Origin: Bacteroidia bacterium
Lineage (GTDB): Bacteria; Bacteroidota; Bacteroidia; J057
Assembly: GCA_030430205.1 (NCBI GenBank)
Contig: JAUIGE010000025.1
Location: forward strand, 1-64,000
Length of the DNA stretch: 64,000 bases
Reading direction: 5' to 3'
The position numbers and the translations under genes were made by a program. Of this stretch, positions 51,891-61,511 are shown in pieces. The notes under the pieces were generated by a model, which saw nothing but the letters and a program-made list of their open reading frames with translations, had not been told where the DNA came from and did not search any database. Each line of letters starts with the position of its first letter. The stretch's first letter is position 1.

Positions 51891-53978
51891 CTTATTGGTT
51901 AAAACTATTTTTCGTACGCCCTGCTCGGTCGTTGCGGCAAGCCGCACGAAGTAGGTGCCCGGCGCCATCCCTTCCAGCCACAGGCTGTGGCTCACTTCGC
52001 CGATATCGGCATAGAAGCTATTTTTCAGCAGCCGCTGACCCAGCAAATTGAATACTTCAATTTCGATCATTTCTGCCACTTCGTGGTAGAACTCAAGCGT
52101 CACCTCAGAAGAGGTCGGATTGGGATATAGGCGAAAGACCAGTTCATCCGCGGCTTTCTCCGGCAGGCAGCTGCCGCTGAGGATGACATTGTCGATGAAC
52201 AGGTTGTTGCCGTTGTCGTTGACATTTTCAAACATGATCTGTACCTGGGAGAAGCCCTGAAAATCACTCATATCCAACTCCTGACAGGTCAGGCCTACAT
52301 CGCCACCGTAGCACCAGTCGTCGTCGCGCTGCGGCACAAAACTGTTGTCGAGGCTGGAATTGGTGGCCAGAGAGCCGCGGCCATTTTCGGCAGCAGCAAA
52401 GAGCCTGTGCGGAAAGCTTTCGCCCCCATCGGTGGAGATACGCACGATCAGCGAATCCTGGTTGTCTTCCTCATCCTGCCGATAGGCATGGTCAAAGGAA
52501 AGGCTGATGCTGTAGCGATCGCGTAGGCTGATGACAGGCGAAATCAGGCGATCCCGCTCGCCCAGCCTGGGATAATCTGCATTTCGCATCATCATACAGG
52601 CAGCGCCCACCTTGCTGCCTATGGCAGCAAAAGAAAGGCTCCAGCTGTTGCCGCTGTCAGGATTGTCTACCGTCCAGCCGAGACCACCCGTCTCGAAGTC
52701 TTCGGCATAAAATGCACTGATCTCTGTGCCACGCTTCACCTTGATGTAATCCCGCAGCAGGATGGTATCAAAGCCGTTGCTGTTGCCCACGATCAATTCC
52801 ACATCATAGCTGCCGACAGCATCGTAGGTGATGACAGCCTTCTGTGCATCAGCCTGCTCGGGGGCCCCTCCCGGAAAACGCCATTTCCACTGACTGGGGC
52901 GATTTTCTGACTGATCTGTAAAACGGACAATCAGGCCGGGGCAGCCCTCCTGTATGTTGGAGGAAAGCACCGCCACGGGCGGGTTGAGATTGGGAATACA
53001 GGCCGTTGAATTCAACAATTCCTTGCGACGCAAACCTGTCATGAGCGCTATGCGCATGCGCATTTTTTGACATTCCGTAAACCGACTCATGCAGCGGTCA
53101 TCGGTATAGTCCATATAGTTTTCATACATGTCCAGGGAGTTGCAGCTAAAGGGGTCCCGAGGGCAGCCATAGTGTGGCTCTTCTGCCGTGGGTGTATCTT
53201 CACAATAGTCTTCGCCGCAACTGCCATTGCCCCAGATATGGTGTAAGCCCAGGTAGTGTCCCACTTCGTGGGTGGTGGTTCGGCCCAGGTTATAGGGCGC
53301 TGGCAGCTCGTTTGGATCTCTGCCAAAGGCATTGTTGGTGATGACGACCCCGTCATCCTGGTCATTGGCATGGTCCGTAAGGTCATTCAGACCTGTTCCT
53401 TCCGGATACTCGGCAAATCCCAATACGTTCCCCTCCAGGTCAAGTACCCAGATATTCATATAGCTGTAAGGGTCCCATATCGTCGCAACTTTGATCGTTT
53501 CATTGACAAAGTTCTGGCTATAAGGGCTGGCAGAAAAGCCCATGCTGTTGCGGTTGATGCGGTTGATGCCGGGCTCAGCCAGGATGCTGCCATCAGGAGC
53601 CCGGTCCGCCGGGCAAAAGTATATGTCCACATCTGCACCCTGTGGGTGGATGCTGCCATTGAAATCGTCATTCAATGCCTCAAATTGGGTCATCACCCTT
53701 TCCTGGGAAAGGTTGTTTCCTTCGCCTACGGCCTCTCCTTCGTGTATGATATGCACGATCACGGGGATCTCCAGCTCCGCCCGCTGGGCGGCGGGGTCGC
53801 GCTGGTAATAAGCGATCTGATCGCTTAGCCATTTTTCGTAGGCATCAAGCTGTGCCTGAGACTTGACTGGGGTGGCACAGCGGATAACATCCGCGCCAAA
53901 GGGCAGGGCTGTGCCCTGCTGGGCAGAGAGGAAAATCGTGCTGAAACACAGGGCGAAAAGGAGCAAAGAGATGCGCAT
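51888..53978 (-). CDS. Secreted M43-family metalloprotease with T9SS tail
   Basis: A 696-residue protein. Residues 1-20 form a signal peptide (ending LSAQ). Residues 30 to about 330 are a pappalysin-type (M43) zinc protease with the zinc motif HEVGHYLGLHH (His237, Glu238) and the Met-turn ENYMDYTDDRC. A PKD domain follows (WKWRFPGGAPEQADAQKAVITYDAVG), then a jelly-roll domain of the choice-of-anchor J type, and a type A sorting domain (RLYPNPTSSEVTLEF, FNLLGQRLL, GMAPGTYFVRLA). It is a T9SS-exported protease. The start at 53978 is chosen because it begins the signal peptide; an upstream in-frame start overlaps the divergent pbpC. Confidence 0.88.
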   Translation of the reverse strand: MRISLLLFALCFSTIFLSAQQGTALPFGADVIRCATPVKSQAQLDAYEKWLSDQIAYYQRDPAAQRAELEIPVIVHIIHEGEAVGEGNNLSQERVMTQFEALNDDFNGSIHPQGADVDIYFCPADRAPDGSILAEPGINRINRNSMGFSASPYSQNFVNETIKVATIWDPYSYMNIWVLDLEGNVLGFAEYPEGTGLNDLTDHANDQDDGVVITNNAFGRDPNELPAPYNLGRTTTHEVGHYLGLHHIWGNGSCGEDYCEDTPTAEEPHYGCPRDPFSCNSLDMYENYMDYTDDRCMSRFTECQKMRMRIALMTGLRRKELLNSTACIPNLNPPVAVLSSNIQEGCPGLIVRFTDQSENRPSQWKWRFPGGAPEQADAQKAVITYDAVGSYDVELIVGNSNGFDTILLRDYIKVKRGTEISAFYAEDFETGGLGWTVDNPDSGNSWSLSFAAIGSKVGAACMMMRNADYPRLGERDRLISPVISLRDRYSISLSFDHAYRQDEEDNQDSLIVRISTDGGESFPHRLFAAAENGRGSLATNSSLDNSFVPQRDDDWCYGGDVGLTCQELDMSDFQGFSQVQIMFENVNDNGNNLFIDNVILSGSCLPEKAADELVFRLYPNPTSSEVTLEFYHEVAEMIEIEVFNLLGQRLLKNSFYADIGEVSHSLWLEGMAPGTYFVRLAATTEQGVRKIVLTNK

Positions 53979-54049
53979 GGGAAAATAGCTATTTACCGAT
54001 AAACGAATTTTCTTACCTTCATGCAAGCTAATCATTTTCCAAAAGACAA

Positions 54050-56377
54050 TTGATACCAAAAAGACCCCTATATCGTTGGTTGAGGCGCATGGGCAGGCTG
54101 TATGTAGGCTGCTTGCTGCTTTTTTTGGTAGGAAATGCTATTTTCTCCCTGCCTCCACCCAAGTCTTTTTCTCCTGTCATTTATGCCGAAGACAGCACCC
54201 TTTTATGCGCATACCTGACGGATGATGACAAATGGCGGCTTGAGGCACAGCGGGAGGAGTTGAGTGAAGATTTGGTAAAAGCTTTGATCAACAAAGAAGA
54301 CCGCTATTTCTACTACCATCCGGGGGTAAATCCTATTTCTGTGCTGCGGGCTTTTTTTTCGAATGTCATTCGGGGCAAGCGCGTCTCTGGCGCGTCTACC
54401 CTGAGCATGCAGCTGGCGCGTATGTCGGAGCGCAAATCCCGCACCTATGGCAACAAACTCATCGAAATGTTTCGCGCTTTTCAGTATGAATGGCGATACC
54501 CAAAATCGCGGATTTTGGAGCTTTACATGAGCTACCTGCCCTATGGCGGCAATATCGAAGGCGTGCATGCCGCTTCCTATCTTTACTTCGACCGCCCTCC
54601 CGAAAAACTCAGCCTCGCGCAGGCCGTTTTGCTGGCTGTCATCCCCAACCGCCCCAACTCACTCAGGATAGAAAGACATGGAGAAGATGCCCAGGCAGCG
54701 AGGGACAAATGGCTGAGAAAATTTGCAGAAAAAGGCACTTTTGATGCAGACAAAATAGATGCTGCATTTTTGGAACCCATCCCCGGCACCCGTCTGAGCA
54801 TACAGCCCCGGACCCCGCATCTTTGCCAATATCTCCGCCAGAAGCAACCTGGCAAAAGCAGGCTTTTTACCCATATTCAACCCGCCCGCCAGCAGACGAC
54901 AGAAAAATTATTGCAAAATCACGTCCGGCGACAAAACGCCCTGGGCGTAACCAATGGGGCCGTCCTGGTGGTAGATAACCGCAACAATGCGGTGGTTGCC
55001 TACTGCGGTTCAGCAGATTTTTGGGACAATGCTGCCCTGGGGCAGGTGGATGGTGTACAGGCGATACGATCGCCGGGATCTACCCTCAAACCTGCGGCCT
55101 ATGCGCAGGCTTTTGACCTGGGGCTGGCCACACCAGCCACTCCCCTGCTCGATATCCCGACCAACTACCAGGGCTTCAGCCCTGAAAATTACGACCTGAC
55201 CTATTGGGGTCAGCTGAACCTGCGCGACGCCCTTGCGCATTCGCGCAATGTGCCCGTGGTGCGCCTTGCAGGCGAAATCGGGCTGGATCGCTTCCTCGAT
55301 CTGCTGATACAGGCGGGTTTTGATGACATCAAAAAGCGGCGTGAAGCCTTTGGCTTATCTGTGGTATTGGGCGGCTGTGGCGTCAGCCTGGAACAGTTGA
55401 CGCGTTTTTATACCGCTTTTGCACATGAGGGGAAGATGGGGGAGTTGAGGTATGAGAGGCGGGAGACGGGAGGCGGGATGCGGGAGGCGGGACTGGGGAC
55501 TTCTTTGTTTTCGCCGGGGGCGAGTTTTATGATAGGTGAGATACTATCTGATCTGGAGCGGCCTGATTTGCCTCAGCGCATGCTGGAGAGCTCGCGTCTT
55601 CCGAAGGTTGCCTGGAAGACAGGCACTTCTTATGGCCGCCGGGATGCGTGGAGCATCGGTTTTACGCCACGCTATACCGTGGGGGTCTGGATGGGCAATT
55701 TTGATGGGGAGGGCGTACCCGAAATGTCGGGAACCAATATGGCTGTGCCTCTTCTGATTGACATTTTTAATGCACTGGATTATGCGCAGAAGGATTGGTT
55801 TGCGCAGCCTCCCGGGCTGGCGGAGCGGCAGGTATGCCGGGAAAGCGGCTTGCTGCCCGGGCCTCACTGCGAGGCTCTTGTGAAGGATTTTTTCCTGCTG
55901 GATCGCTCGCCCCTCAATGCCTGTGACAGGCATGTGGAGGTATTTGTGAATGCTGACAGCAGCATGCAGTATTGCCCAAACTGCCTGCCTGTGGCAGGCT
56001 TTGGAAGGGCCATCCTGCCCCGTCTCGATCCTGAATTGGCACTTTGGTACCAACAAAATAAGGTGCCCGGCTTTCGTTCTCCTCCCCACAATCCTGCCTG
56101 TGGGAATAAAAACAGCGGAGACGCACCTTTGATCCTCTCGCCTTCAGCCGATTATGAGTATTACCTCGAAAAGGGAAATGAACAGGCAATCCTGCTTCAG
56201 GCAGCCAGCGGGCCGCAGGTAAGCAAACTTTACTGGTATGTGAATGGCGTTTTTTTCCAAACAGCAAAGCCTGATGAAAAGATATTTTTCACCCCCAAAG
56301 GTCCGCAACTGGAGGTCAGTTGTGTAGATGATCAGGGGCGAAAAAGCTCCGTGAGCGTTTTAATTAAATACTATTGA
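54050..56377 (+). CDS. pbpC: Penicillin-binding protein 1C
   Basis: A bifunctional peptidoglycan synthase of 775 residues. An N-terminal membrane anchor (LYVGCLLLFLVGNAIF) is followed by a GT51 glycosyltransferase domain (EDRYFYYHPGVNP, GASTLSMQLARM), a transpeptidase domain (active-site SPGSTLKP, SxN in AHSRNVPV, KTG in AWKTGTSYG) and a C-terminal domain as in PBP1C proteins (LILSPSADYEYYLEKGNEQ). The reading frame starts with a TTG at 54050; an ATG at 54089 (MGRLYVG) would shorten it by 13 residues and is also possible. It is divergent from the M43 protease gene. Confidence 0.92.
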   Translation: MIPKRPLYRWLRRMGRLYVGCLLLFLVGNAIFSLPPPKSFSPVIYAEDSTLLCAYLTDDDKWRLEAQREELSEDLVKALINKEDRYFYYHPGVNPISVLRAFFSNVIRGKRVSGASTLSMQLARMSERKSRTYGNKLIEMFRAFQYEWRYPKSRILELYMSYLPYGGNIEGVHAASYLYFDRPPEKLSLAQAVLLAVIPNRPNSLRIERHGEDAQAARDKWLRKFAEKGTFDADKIDAAFLEPIPGTRLSIQPRTPHLCQYLRQKQPGKSRLFTHIQPARQQTTEKLLQNHVRRQNALGVTNGAVLVVDNRNNAVVAYCGSADFWDNAALGQVDGVQAIRSPGSTLKPAAYAQAFDLGLATPATPLLDIPTNYQGFSPENYDLTYWGQLNLRDALAHSRNVPVVRLAGEIGLDRFLDLLIQAGFDDIKKRREAFGLSVVLGGCGVSLEQLTRFYTAFAHEGKMGELRYERRETGGGMREAGLGTSLFSPGASFMIGEILSDLERPDLPQRMLESSRLPKVAWKTGTSYGRRDAWSIGFTPRYTVGVWMGNFDGEGVPEMSGTNMAVPLLIDIFNALDYAQKDWFAQPPGLAERQVCRESGLLPGPHCEALVKDFFLLDRSPLNACDRHVEVFVNADSSMQYCPNCLPVAGFGRAILPRLDPELALWYQQNKVPGFRSPPHNPACGNKNSGDAPLILSPSADYEYYLEKGNEQAILLQAASGPQVSKLYWYVNGVFFQTAKPDEKIFFTPKGPQLEVSCVDDQGRKSSVSVLIKYY

Positions 56378-56385
56378 GACGAATC

Positions 56386-56414
56386 AAAAAAAAACACCGT
56401 CTAAAAAGACGGTG
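56386..56414 (-). terminator. Rho-independent terminator of tRNA-Leu
   Basis: CACCGTCT (56395-56402) and AGACGGTG (56407-56414) form a perfect 8-bp stem with a 4-base loop. On the minus strand it is followed by nine T residues (56386-56394). It lies just downstream of the tRNA gene and also past the pbpC stop. Confidence 0.88.
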
Positions 56415-56419
56415 CCATG

Positions 56420-56507
56420 TGGTGCGGATGAAAGGACTCGAACCTTCACAGGATATACTCCCACTAGAACCTGAATCTAGCGCGTCTACCAATTCCGCCA
56501 CATCCGC
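56420..56507 (-). tRNA. tRNA-Leu (anticodon CAG)
   Basis: An 88-base minus-strand tRNA including an encoded CCA. The acceptor stem is GCGGATG/CATCCGC, the D-arm reads GGCGGAATTGGTAGAC, the anticodon loop TTCAGGT gives anticodon CAG, a long variable arm is typical of class II tRNA-Leu, and the T-arm is GGTTCGAGTCC. A terminator follows. Confidence 0.96.
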
Positions 56508-56602
56508 ATCAGGTTATTTTTTGTGGCTGCAAATATAGAAATATTTTTTTCTTTGCCAGAAAAAAATCTTGAAAAGGCTTAATAATTCAAAATCGCATTT
56601 TT

Positions 56603-57169
56603 ATGAAAAAATTCCTGTACTGTCTCACCTTTTTCCTTCTCACCTCTGCCTCGCTCCAGGCCCAAAAGGTCCTTGCATTTGAAAATGCCAATCGCTTTAA
56701 GCGGGTTATATACCACCCTGGCAGCGTTATTCGCTTTCAGCTACATGATTCCAAAGCCGTCTTTAGTGGCCGCATAGAGTCCGTCAACGACTCTCAAATA
56801 GTTATCCTGAAATCCATGATGATGGAAAATGAGGGAGATGCCTCGCAAAGGGTATTTCGCGAATACGTCTCGCTGGATAAAATTCGTTACGTCTACAAGC
56901 GGCCATCAGGTACCTATGGTGAATTTTTTATGGGCATGGCTTCAGGTGGATTGATGGCAGGCGGATTGATGTATGTGATCCTGCTGCCGATAGATGCCTG
57001 GCTTGCCGGCCAAAAACCAGACCCTACCAACCTGGCGATTGGTGTGGGTATGCTGGCAACCGGCGGACTGATGGCAGCATTGAGAAAAAAGAAACAAAAA
57101 GTAGGCGAAAAATGGGTTTTAAAAACCATGGAATCTATTACAACCGATATTCCTCCTGCAAAAGAGTAG
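56603..57169 (+). CDS. Exported membrane-associated protein of unknown function
   Basis: A 188-residue protein with a signal peptide (ending SLQAQ), a beta-rich segment (VIYHPGSVIRFQLHD, FSGRIESVNDSQIVIL) and two Gly/Met-rich hydrophobic stretches (GMASGGLMAGGLMYVILL and LAIGVGMLATGGLMAAL) that may be membrane segments, followed by a basic tail. The VIRFQLHD-type segment is shared with other Bacteroidota envelope proteins. It is 38 bp upstream of the VWA gene and likely cotranscribed. Confidence 0.68.
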   Translation: MKKFLYCLTFFLLTSASLQAQKVLAFENANRFKRVIYHPGSVIRFQLHDSKAVFSGRIESVNDSQIVILKSMMMENEGDASQRVFREYVSLDKIRYVYKRPSGTYGEFFMGMASGGLMAGGLMYVILLPIDAWLAGQKPDPTNLAIGVGMLATGGLMAALRKKKQKVGEKWVLKTMESITTDIPPAKE

Positions 57170-57207
57170 GCATTATTGCGTAACTTCACGTTACAATTAG
57201 CGTCGAG

Positions 57208-58947
57208 ATGGATATGAAGCGTCTTTTATTTTTGCTCATCATTCTGGTGAGTGTGCAATCCCGGGCCCAGGGGCCTTCTGAGGACCCTTGTGTGCGGGAA
57301 TTGTTGAGTGAATATGTCAAGCTGACAAACGACAATATGCATGCCCTGTGGGTGTTTCACGCCCAGTTGGAGGCTTTCAACCTGGATTTGAATGCCTTTC
57401 ATGAAGCCAGCCCCAATGAGCAAGGCAGTGTGCAATTGACATATAAGCATGAGAACATCCTGCGCCAGGCAGCCTACTATCCTTCCGGGATGAACCCTGA
57501 AGTCCGTTTTCGCTATATCGTTGGAAAAGAAAATTGTATCCCTGAGCTTTTTCGCGAACCCCTCAACAAGCATATCTCCCAGATCAGAGAGATCTTGCTG
57601 GAAGTGACGGGCCTATCGGAGCAGTTGGACCGATATGCACGAAATGGAGAATACCGCACCGATCCGGAGCAGAAGCGCGCTTACGATTGGCTGCTGCGCT
57701 GCTATGTGCTGTACCACGATGTCTCCGTCATCAAAGATGCGCTCTATTATGAGCTAAACAAGCTCTACCGCGAAACCGAAGATCCGGATCCGGACAATGT
57801 TTTTGCCCGCAGCACGCGCAGCCTGATGGCTGTGATCGTGCCCGCCCGAGCGATCCTCAAATCGCTCAAAGCTGACAATGCGCGCATGGTGCGCAGCAAT
57901 ATTGGCCGCCTGGAGGCGGCAGTGAGCCGCGCACAAAGTGAGCTGAACAGCAATTTCGAAGGCCTGGTCGTTACCGACCCCAATAATGATCCACGCAACT
58001 ACTACAGCTATGTAGCGGGCATAGCGGAAGACCTGCGAATCGTTTCGCAGGATTACCTGAATCTGGCAGATTTTCCCGAAAAATATAAAAAGCACGGCAA
58101 AGCCTATTATTACTACAACTACAAACACCTGCAGCTCTACGATCGCTTTGGCGAAGGCATGATCGAGCGATACAATATGCTGGTGGATGCTGCGGATATT
58201 CCGCTTTTGAAGATGGTAGAAGAGCCTGTTTTGTTTAAGGTTGTCATGCCTGACAAACAAAGGCAGGATGAAGCTGCGCCGCAGACAGCCGGGCTTACGC
58301 CTGAACCCGAGCCGGTAGTCGTTCCTAAAGATACGGTGGTCAATGTAGCTGTCACCCCTGAGCCAGCTCCCCTGGCTGCGCCCACATTGGAAAATGCAGC
58401 TCCCATCAATTTTGTCTTCCTGCTGGATGTTTCCTCCTCTATGGAAGGAAAAGAGAAACTGCCTCTGCTCAAATCTTCTTTCAAATACCTCATCACCCAG
58501 ATGAGGCCCCAGGATCGCGTAGCGATCGTCACCTACTCGGGCAAAGCCCGGGTGGCCCTTCCCTCTACGAGCTCCATCGAAAAAAACCGCATCATTGCGG
58601 CCATTGACGGCCTGCGTTCAGAGGGTCAGACAGATGCCCTGGAAGGCACTGTCCTTGCCTACCGCATCGCCCAAAAAAGCTTCATAGCTGAAGGAAACAA
58701 CCGCATCATCATGGCCTCTGACGGCTATTTCCGCATCCCCGAGGCTTTGCCCCGGCTGATCTCGGAACGCGTCAGCCAGCAGGACATCCGGCTTTCGGTC
58801 TTTTACTTTGGCCAGCCCGAAGAGCGGGCCATGGAGCGTCTGGAGCGCCTTGCCGACTTTGGCAAGGGCAATTTTCGCTATATCAGCGAGGAAAATGCAA
58901 CAGCGATGCTGCTGGAAGAGGCGAATGCTGTGAAGATGGGAGATTAG
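57208..58947 (+). CDS. Exported VWA-domain protein
   Basis: A 579-residue protein with a signal peptide (MKRLLFLLIILVSVQSRAQ; start at 57208 or 57214). The N-terminal 330 residues are helical and contain no known domain. A Pro/Glu-rich linker follows (TPEPEPVVVPKDTVV), then a von Willebrand factor A domain over the last 180 residues with the metal-ion site DVSSSM, a conserved Thr in GQTDALEG and Asp in MASDGYF. It likely mediates metal-dependent protein binding in the envelope. It is convergent with the alginate operon. Confidence 0.82.
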   Translation: MDMKRLLFLLIILVSVQSRAQGPSEDPCVRELLSEYVKLTNDNMHALWVFHAQLEAFNLDLNAFHEASPNEQGSVQLTYKHENILRQAAYYPSGMNPEVRFRYIVGKENCIPELFREPLNKHISQIREILLEVTGLSEQLDRYARNGEYRTDPEQKRAYDWLLRCYVLYHDVSVIKDALYYELNKLYRETEDPDPDNVFARSTRSLMAVIVPARAILKSLKADNARMVRSNIGRLEAAVSRAQSELNSNFEGLVVTDPNNDPRNYYSYVAGIAEDLRIVSQDYLNLADFPEKYKKHGKAYYYYNYKHLQLYDRFGEGMIERYNMLVDAADIPLLKMVEEPVLFKVVMPDKQRQDEAAPQTAGLTPEPEPVVVPKDTVVNVAVTPEPAPLAAPTLENAAPINFVFLLDVSSSMEGKEKLPLLKSSFKYLITQMRPQDRVAIVTYSGKARVALPSTSSIEKNRIIAAIDGLRSEGQTDALEGTVLAYRIAQKSFIAEGNNRIIMASDGYFRIPEALPRLISERVSQQDIRLSVFYFGQPEERAMERLERLADFGKGNFRYISEENATAMLLEEANAVKMGD

Positions 58948-58982
58948 AGGGAAAGATTGGCAGAAGATGGCAGGGATGCTTA

Positions 58983-59651
58983 CTAGCCTTTCAATTCCAG
59001 AATGATCTGCAAGCAGTTTGCCACATTCTTTTGCAAAGCCGCCCAATCCTTTTTCGAAATAATCTCCTTCGAAATCAGCTGCGAGCCCATCCCTACGCAG
59101 ACTGCGCCTGCGTCAAACCACATTTTCAGGTTCTCCCTGTCGGGGGATACACCGCCTGTCGGCATGATGGTGGTCCAGGGCTGAGGCCCTGAGATGTCCT
59201 TGATAAAGCCTGGGCCGAGTACGCCGGCAGGAAATAGTTTGACGATTTCGCAGCCGAGTTCCTCGGCTTTGCCGATCTCTGTGAGGCTGCCACAGCCGGG
59301 CATATAGGCCACCTTGCGGCGGTTGCACGTCAGAGCCACATCTTCTCTCAGCGAAGCTGAGACGATGAAATTGGCCCCCAATTGCATATAGAGCGATGCT
59401 GTGCCGGGATCGCTTACCGAGCCTACCCCTAAGATCATCCCTGGCAGTTCTGCCAGGGCGTATTTGTTGAGTTCGCCGAAGACTTCGTGCGCGAAATCAC
59501 CTCTGTTGGTGAATTCGAGCATGCGGCCTCCGCCATCATAGACAGCCTTGAGGACGGCTTTGCCGATATTGGCATCGGCATGGTAAAACAAGGGCATCAT
59601 TCCTTGTTCTGATGCCCTGTTAAGTACGGTTAGTCTATTGTATTTTGCCAT
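58983..59651 (-). CDS. eda: 2-dehydro-3-deoxy-phosphogluconate (KDPG) aldolase
   Basis: Class I aldolase that splits KDPG into pyruvate and glyceraldehyde 3-phosphate. The Schiff-base Lys is in EIVKLFPAGVLGP, the catalytic Glu is likely in RMLEFTNRG and the phosphate-binding segment in IMPTGGVSPDREN. It has 222 residues, as usual. It follows kdgK by six bases and is the last gene of the alginate operon seen here. Confidence 0.92.
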   Translation of the reverse strand: MAKYNRLTVLNRASEQGMMPLFYHADANIGKAVLKAVYDGGGRMLEFTNRGDFAHEVFGELNKYALAELPGMILGVGSVSDPGTASLYMQLGANFIVSASLREDVALTCNRRKVAYMPGCGSLTEIGKAEELGCEIVKLFPAGVLGPGFIKDISGPQPWTTIMPTGGVSPDRENLKMWFDAGAVCVGMGSQLISKEIISKKDWAALQKNVANCLQIILELKG

Positions 59652-59657
59652 TTTTCT

Positions 59658-60695
59658 CTATCTGCTTACGCGTCCACTTGCATCTCCTTCCATCAGTTTT
59701 TCCACCTCGTCTACGGTCACCAGGTTGGCGTCACCATAGATGGTATGCTTGAGGCAGGATGCTGCTACAGCGAAGTCTAATGCCTTTTGGTCATCATTAG
59801 GATAAGCAAGCAGGCCATAAATCAGTCCGCCCATAAAGCTATCGCCCCCTCCTACTCTATCCACGATATGTGTGATCTGGTAGGTAGTCGTGCCATAAAA
59901 CTCTTTGCCGTCATACATGACGCCTGACCAGCTGTTGTGTGAGGCGCTGATAGAGCCGCGCAGGGTCGTGATGACCTTTTTGGCGCGGGGAAACATTTCC
60001 ATCAATTGCTTGAGTACAGAGTGATAGGCATGGCTATCTACGGAGTGTCCCTGGGTCACATCTACCGCTTCAGGGTGCAGCCCAAAATGCTTTTCGGCAT
60101 CTTCTTCATTGCCCAATATCACATCACATCCTTCTACCAGTGCTGGCATGATCTCTCCTGGCTTTTTGCCATAGTTCCAGAGGTTTTTGCGGTAGTTGAG
60201 GTCTGTAGAGACCGTCACGCCCATGCGATTGGCGGTTTTGATCGCTTCGAGGCAGGCATCTGCCGCGCCTTGTGAAAGCGCAGGGGTGATACCTGTCCAG
60301 TGAAACCAACCGGCACCTTCAAAGACTTTTTCCCAATCAATCATGCCGGCCTGTATGCTGGCCATACCTGAGTGTGCGCGGTCATAGACCACCTTGCTAC
60401 CCCGGCTCACTGCACCGATTTCCAGGAAATAGATCCCCAGGCGCTCACCACCGCGAATGATATGATTCACCCCTACATTGCGCTTGCGCATCTCCATGAG
60501 CGCACATTCGCCGATATCGTTTTTGGGAAGACGGCTGACAAATTCGACCGGAACCCCATAGTTGGCCAGAGAGACTGCCACATTGCTTTCTCCTCCGCCA
60601 TACACTACATCAAAACTGTTTGCCTGCGAAAATCGCTGCATTGCTGGCGGGGTAAGCCGCAACATGATTTCACCAAAGGTGACGACTTTTTTCAT
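59658..60695 (-). CDS. kdgK: 2-dehydro-3-deoxygluconate (KDG) kinase
   Basis: PfkB-family sugar kinase (345 residues) that phosphorylates KDG to KDPG with ATP. The N-terminus KKVVTFGEIMLRLTPP and GGGESNVAVSLANYG match KDG kinases. The anion-hole and catalytic base motif is in DRVGGGDSFMGGLIYGL. It sits between the SDR gene and eda with short gaps. Confidence 0.93.
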   Translation of the reverse strand: MKKVVTFGEIMLRLTPPAMQRFSQANSFDVVYGGGESNVAVSLANYGVPVEFVSRLPKNDIGECALMEMRKRNVGVNHIIRGGERLGIYFLEIGAVSRGSKVVYDRAHSGMASIQAGMIDWEKVFEGAGWFHWTGITPALSQGAADACLEAIKTANRMGVTVSTDLNYRKNLWNYGKKPGEIMPALVEGCDVILGNEEDAEKHFGLHPEAVDVTQGHSVDSHAYHSVLKQLMEMFPRAKKVITTLRGSISASHNSWSGVMYDGKEFYGTTTYQITHIVDRVGGGDSFMGGLIYGLLAYPNDDQKALDFAVAASCLKHTIYGDANLVTVDEVEKLMEGDASGRVSR

Positions 60696-60723
60696 GATTT
60701 ATTTTTTAAAAAAATGATCAAAA

Positions 60724-61476
60724 TTAAGAGAATGCCAAACCGCCGTTGATGTCAAAGTTGGCCCCTGATACAAAGGAAGTTGCATCGGAAGCCAGGCAAG
60801 CCACGAGATTAGCGACTTCTTCGGCGGTTCCTTCTCTACGTAAAGGTGTTTTATCTGCGACAAAGGATCTCACATTGTCAGGCGTAAAAGTATCGTGGAA
60901 AGTAGTGGCAATCATGCCTGGACAGACTGCGTTGACACGGATGCCGTCAGGGCCCAATTCTTTGGCCATAGCGCGTGTAAAGGTCATCACTGCACCTTTG
61001 GAGGTCGCATAAGCAGAGGCTCCGCCTCCACCACCGTCACGGCCTGCCTGTGAAGCCAGGTTGACGATCGCACTGCCAGCAGGCATGTGAGGAACTGCAG
61101 CCCTGTGCATCATAAATACCGACTTGAGGTTCAGGTCCATCAAATGATCCCAAAATGCCTCATCCATCTCCCCGAGTTTCTTGCGGGCTACCAGACCGCC
61201 GGCATTGTTGACAAGGATATCAATATTTTTTCCAAAAGCTTTGCTTGTTTCTTCTACCAGCCGAAAACATTCGTCCCACCTGGATAAATCCGCTTTGACA
61301 GCAATGGCATTGCCTCCATTGGCCTTGATGATAGCAAGGGTTTCCTCCGCAGCTGTAGGCGTATTGTAATAGTTAATAGCAACATTGGCTCCCATAGAGG
61401 CCAATTTGATTGAAATAGCTCTTCCGATATCTCTACCTCCGCCTGTTACAATTGCGGTTTTTCCTGATAATTCCAT
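60724..61476 (-). CDS. SDR-family reductase, likely DEH reductase
   Basis: A 250-residue short-chain dehydrogenase/reductase with cofactor motif TGGGRDIGRAIS, NNAGG, the catalytic Ser-Tyr-Lys set (ASQAG, SAYATSKGAV) and VCPGMIATTF. In the alginate operon, between PL17 lyase and KDG kinase, it most likely reduces 4-deoxy-L-erythro-5-hexoseulose uronate (DEH) to KDG. From sequence alone it could also be a related 3-oxoacyl or sugar reductase. Confidence 0.82.
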   Translation of the reverse strand: MELSGKTAIVTGGGRDIGRAISIKLASMGANVAINYYNTPTAAEETLAIIKANGGNAIAVKADLSRWDECFRLVEETSKAFGKNIDILVNNAGGLVARKKLGEMDEAFWDHLMDLNLKSVFMMHRAAVPHMPAGSAIVNLASQAGRDGGGGGASAYATSKGAVMTFTRAMAKELGPDGIRVNAVCPGMIATTFHDTFTPDNVRSFVADKTPLRREGTAEEVANLVACLASDATSFVSGANFDINGGLAFS

Positions 61477-61511
61477 GTGTCTTTAAATTTGTTTATAAAT
61501 GATAATGTGAG

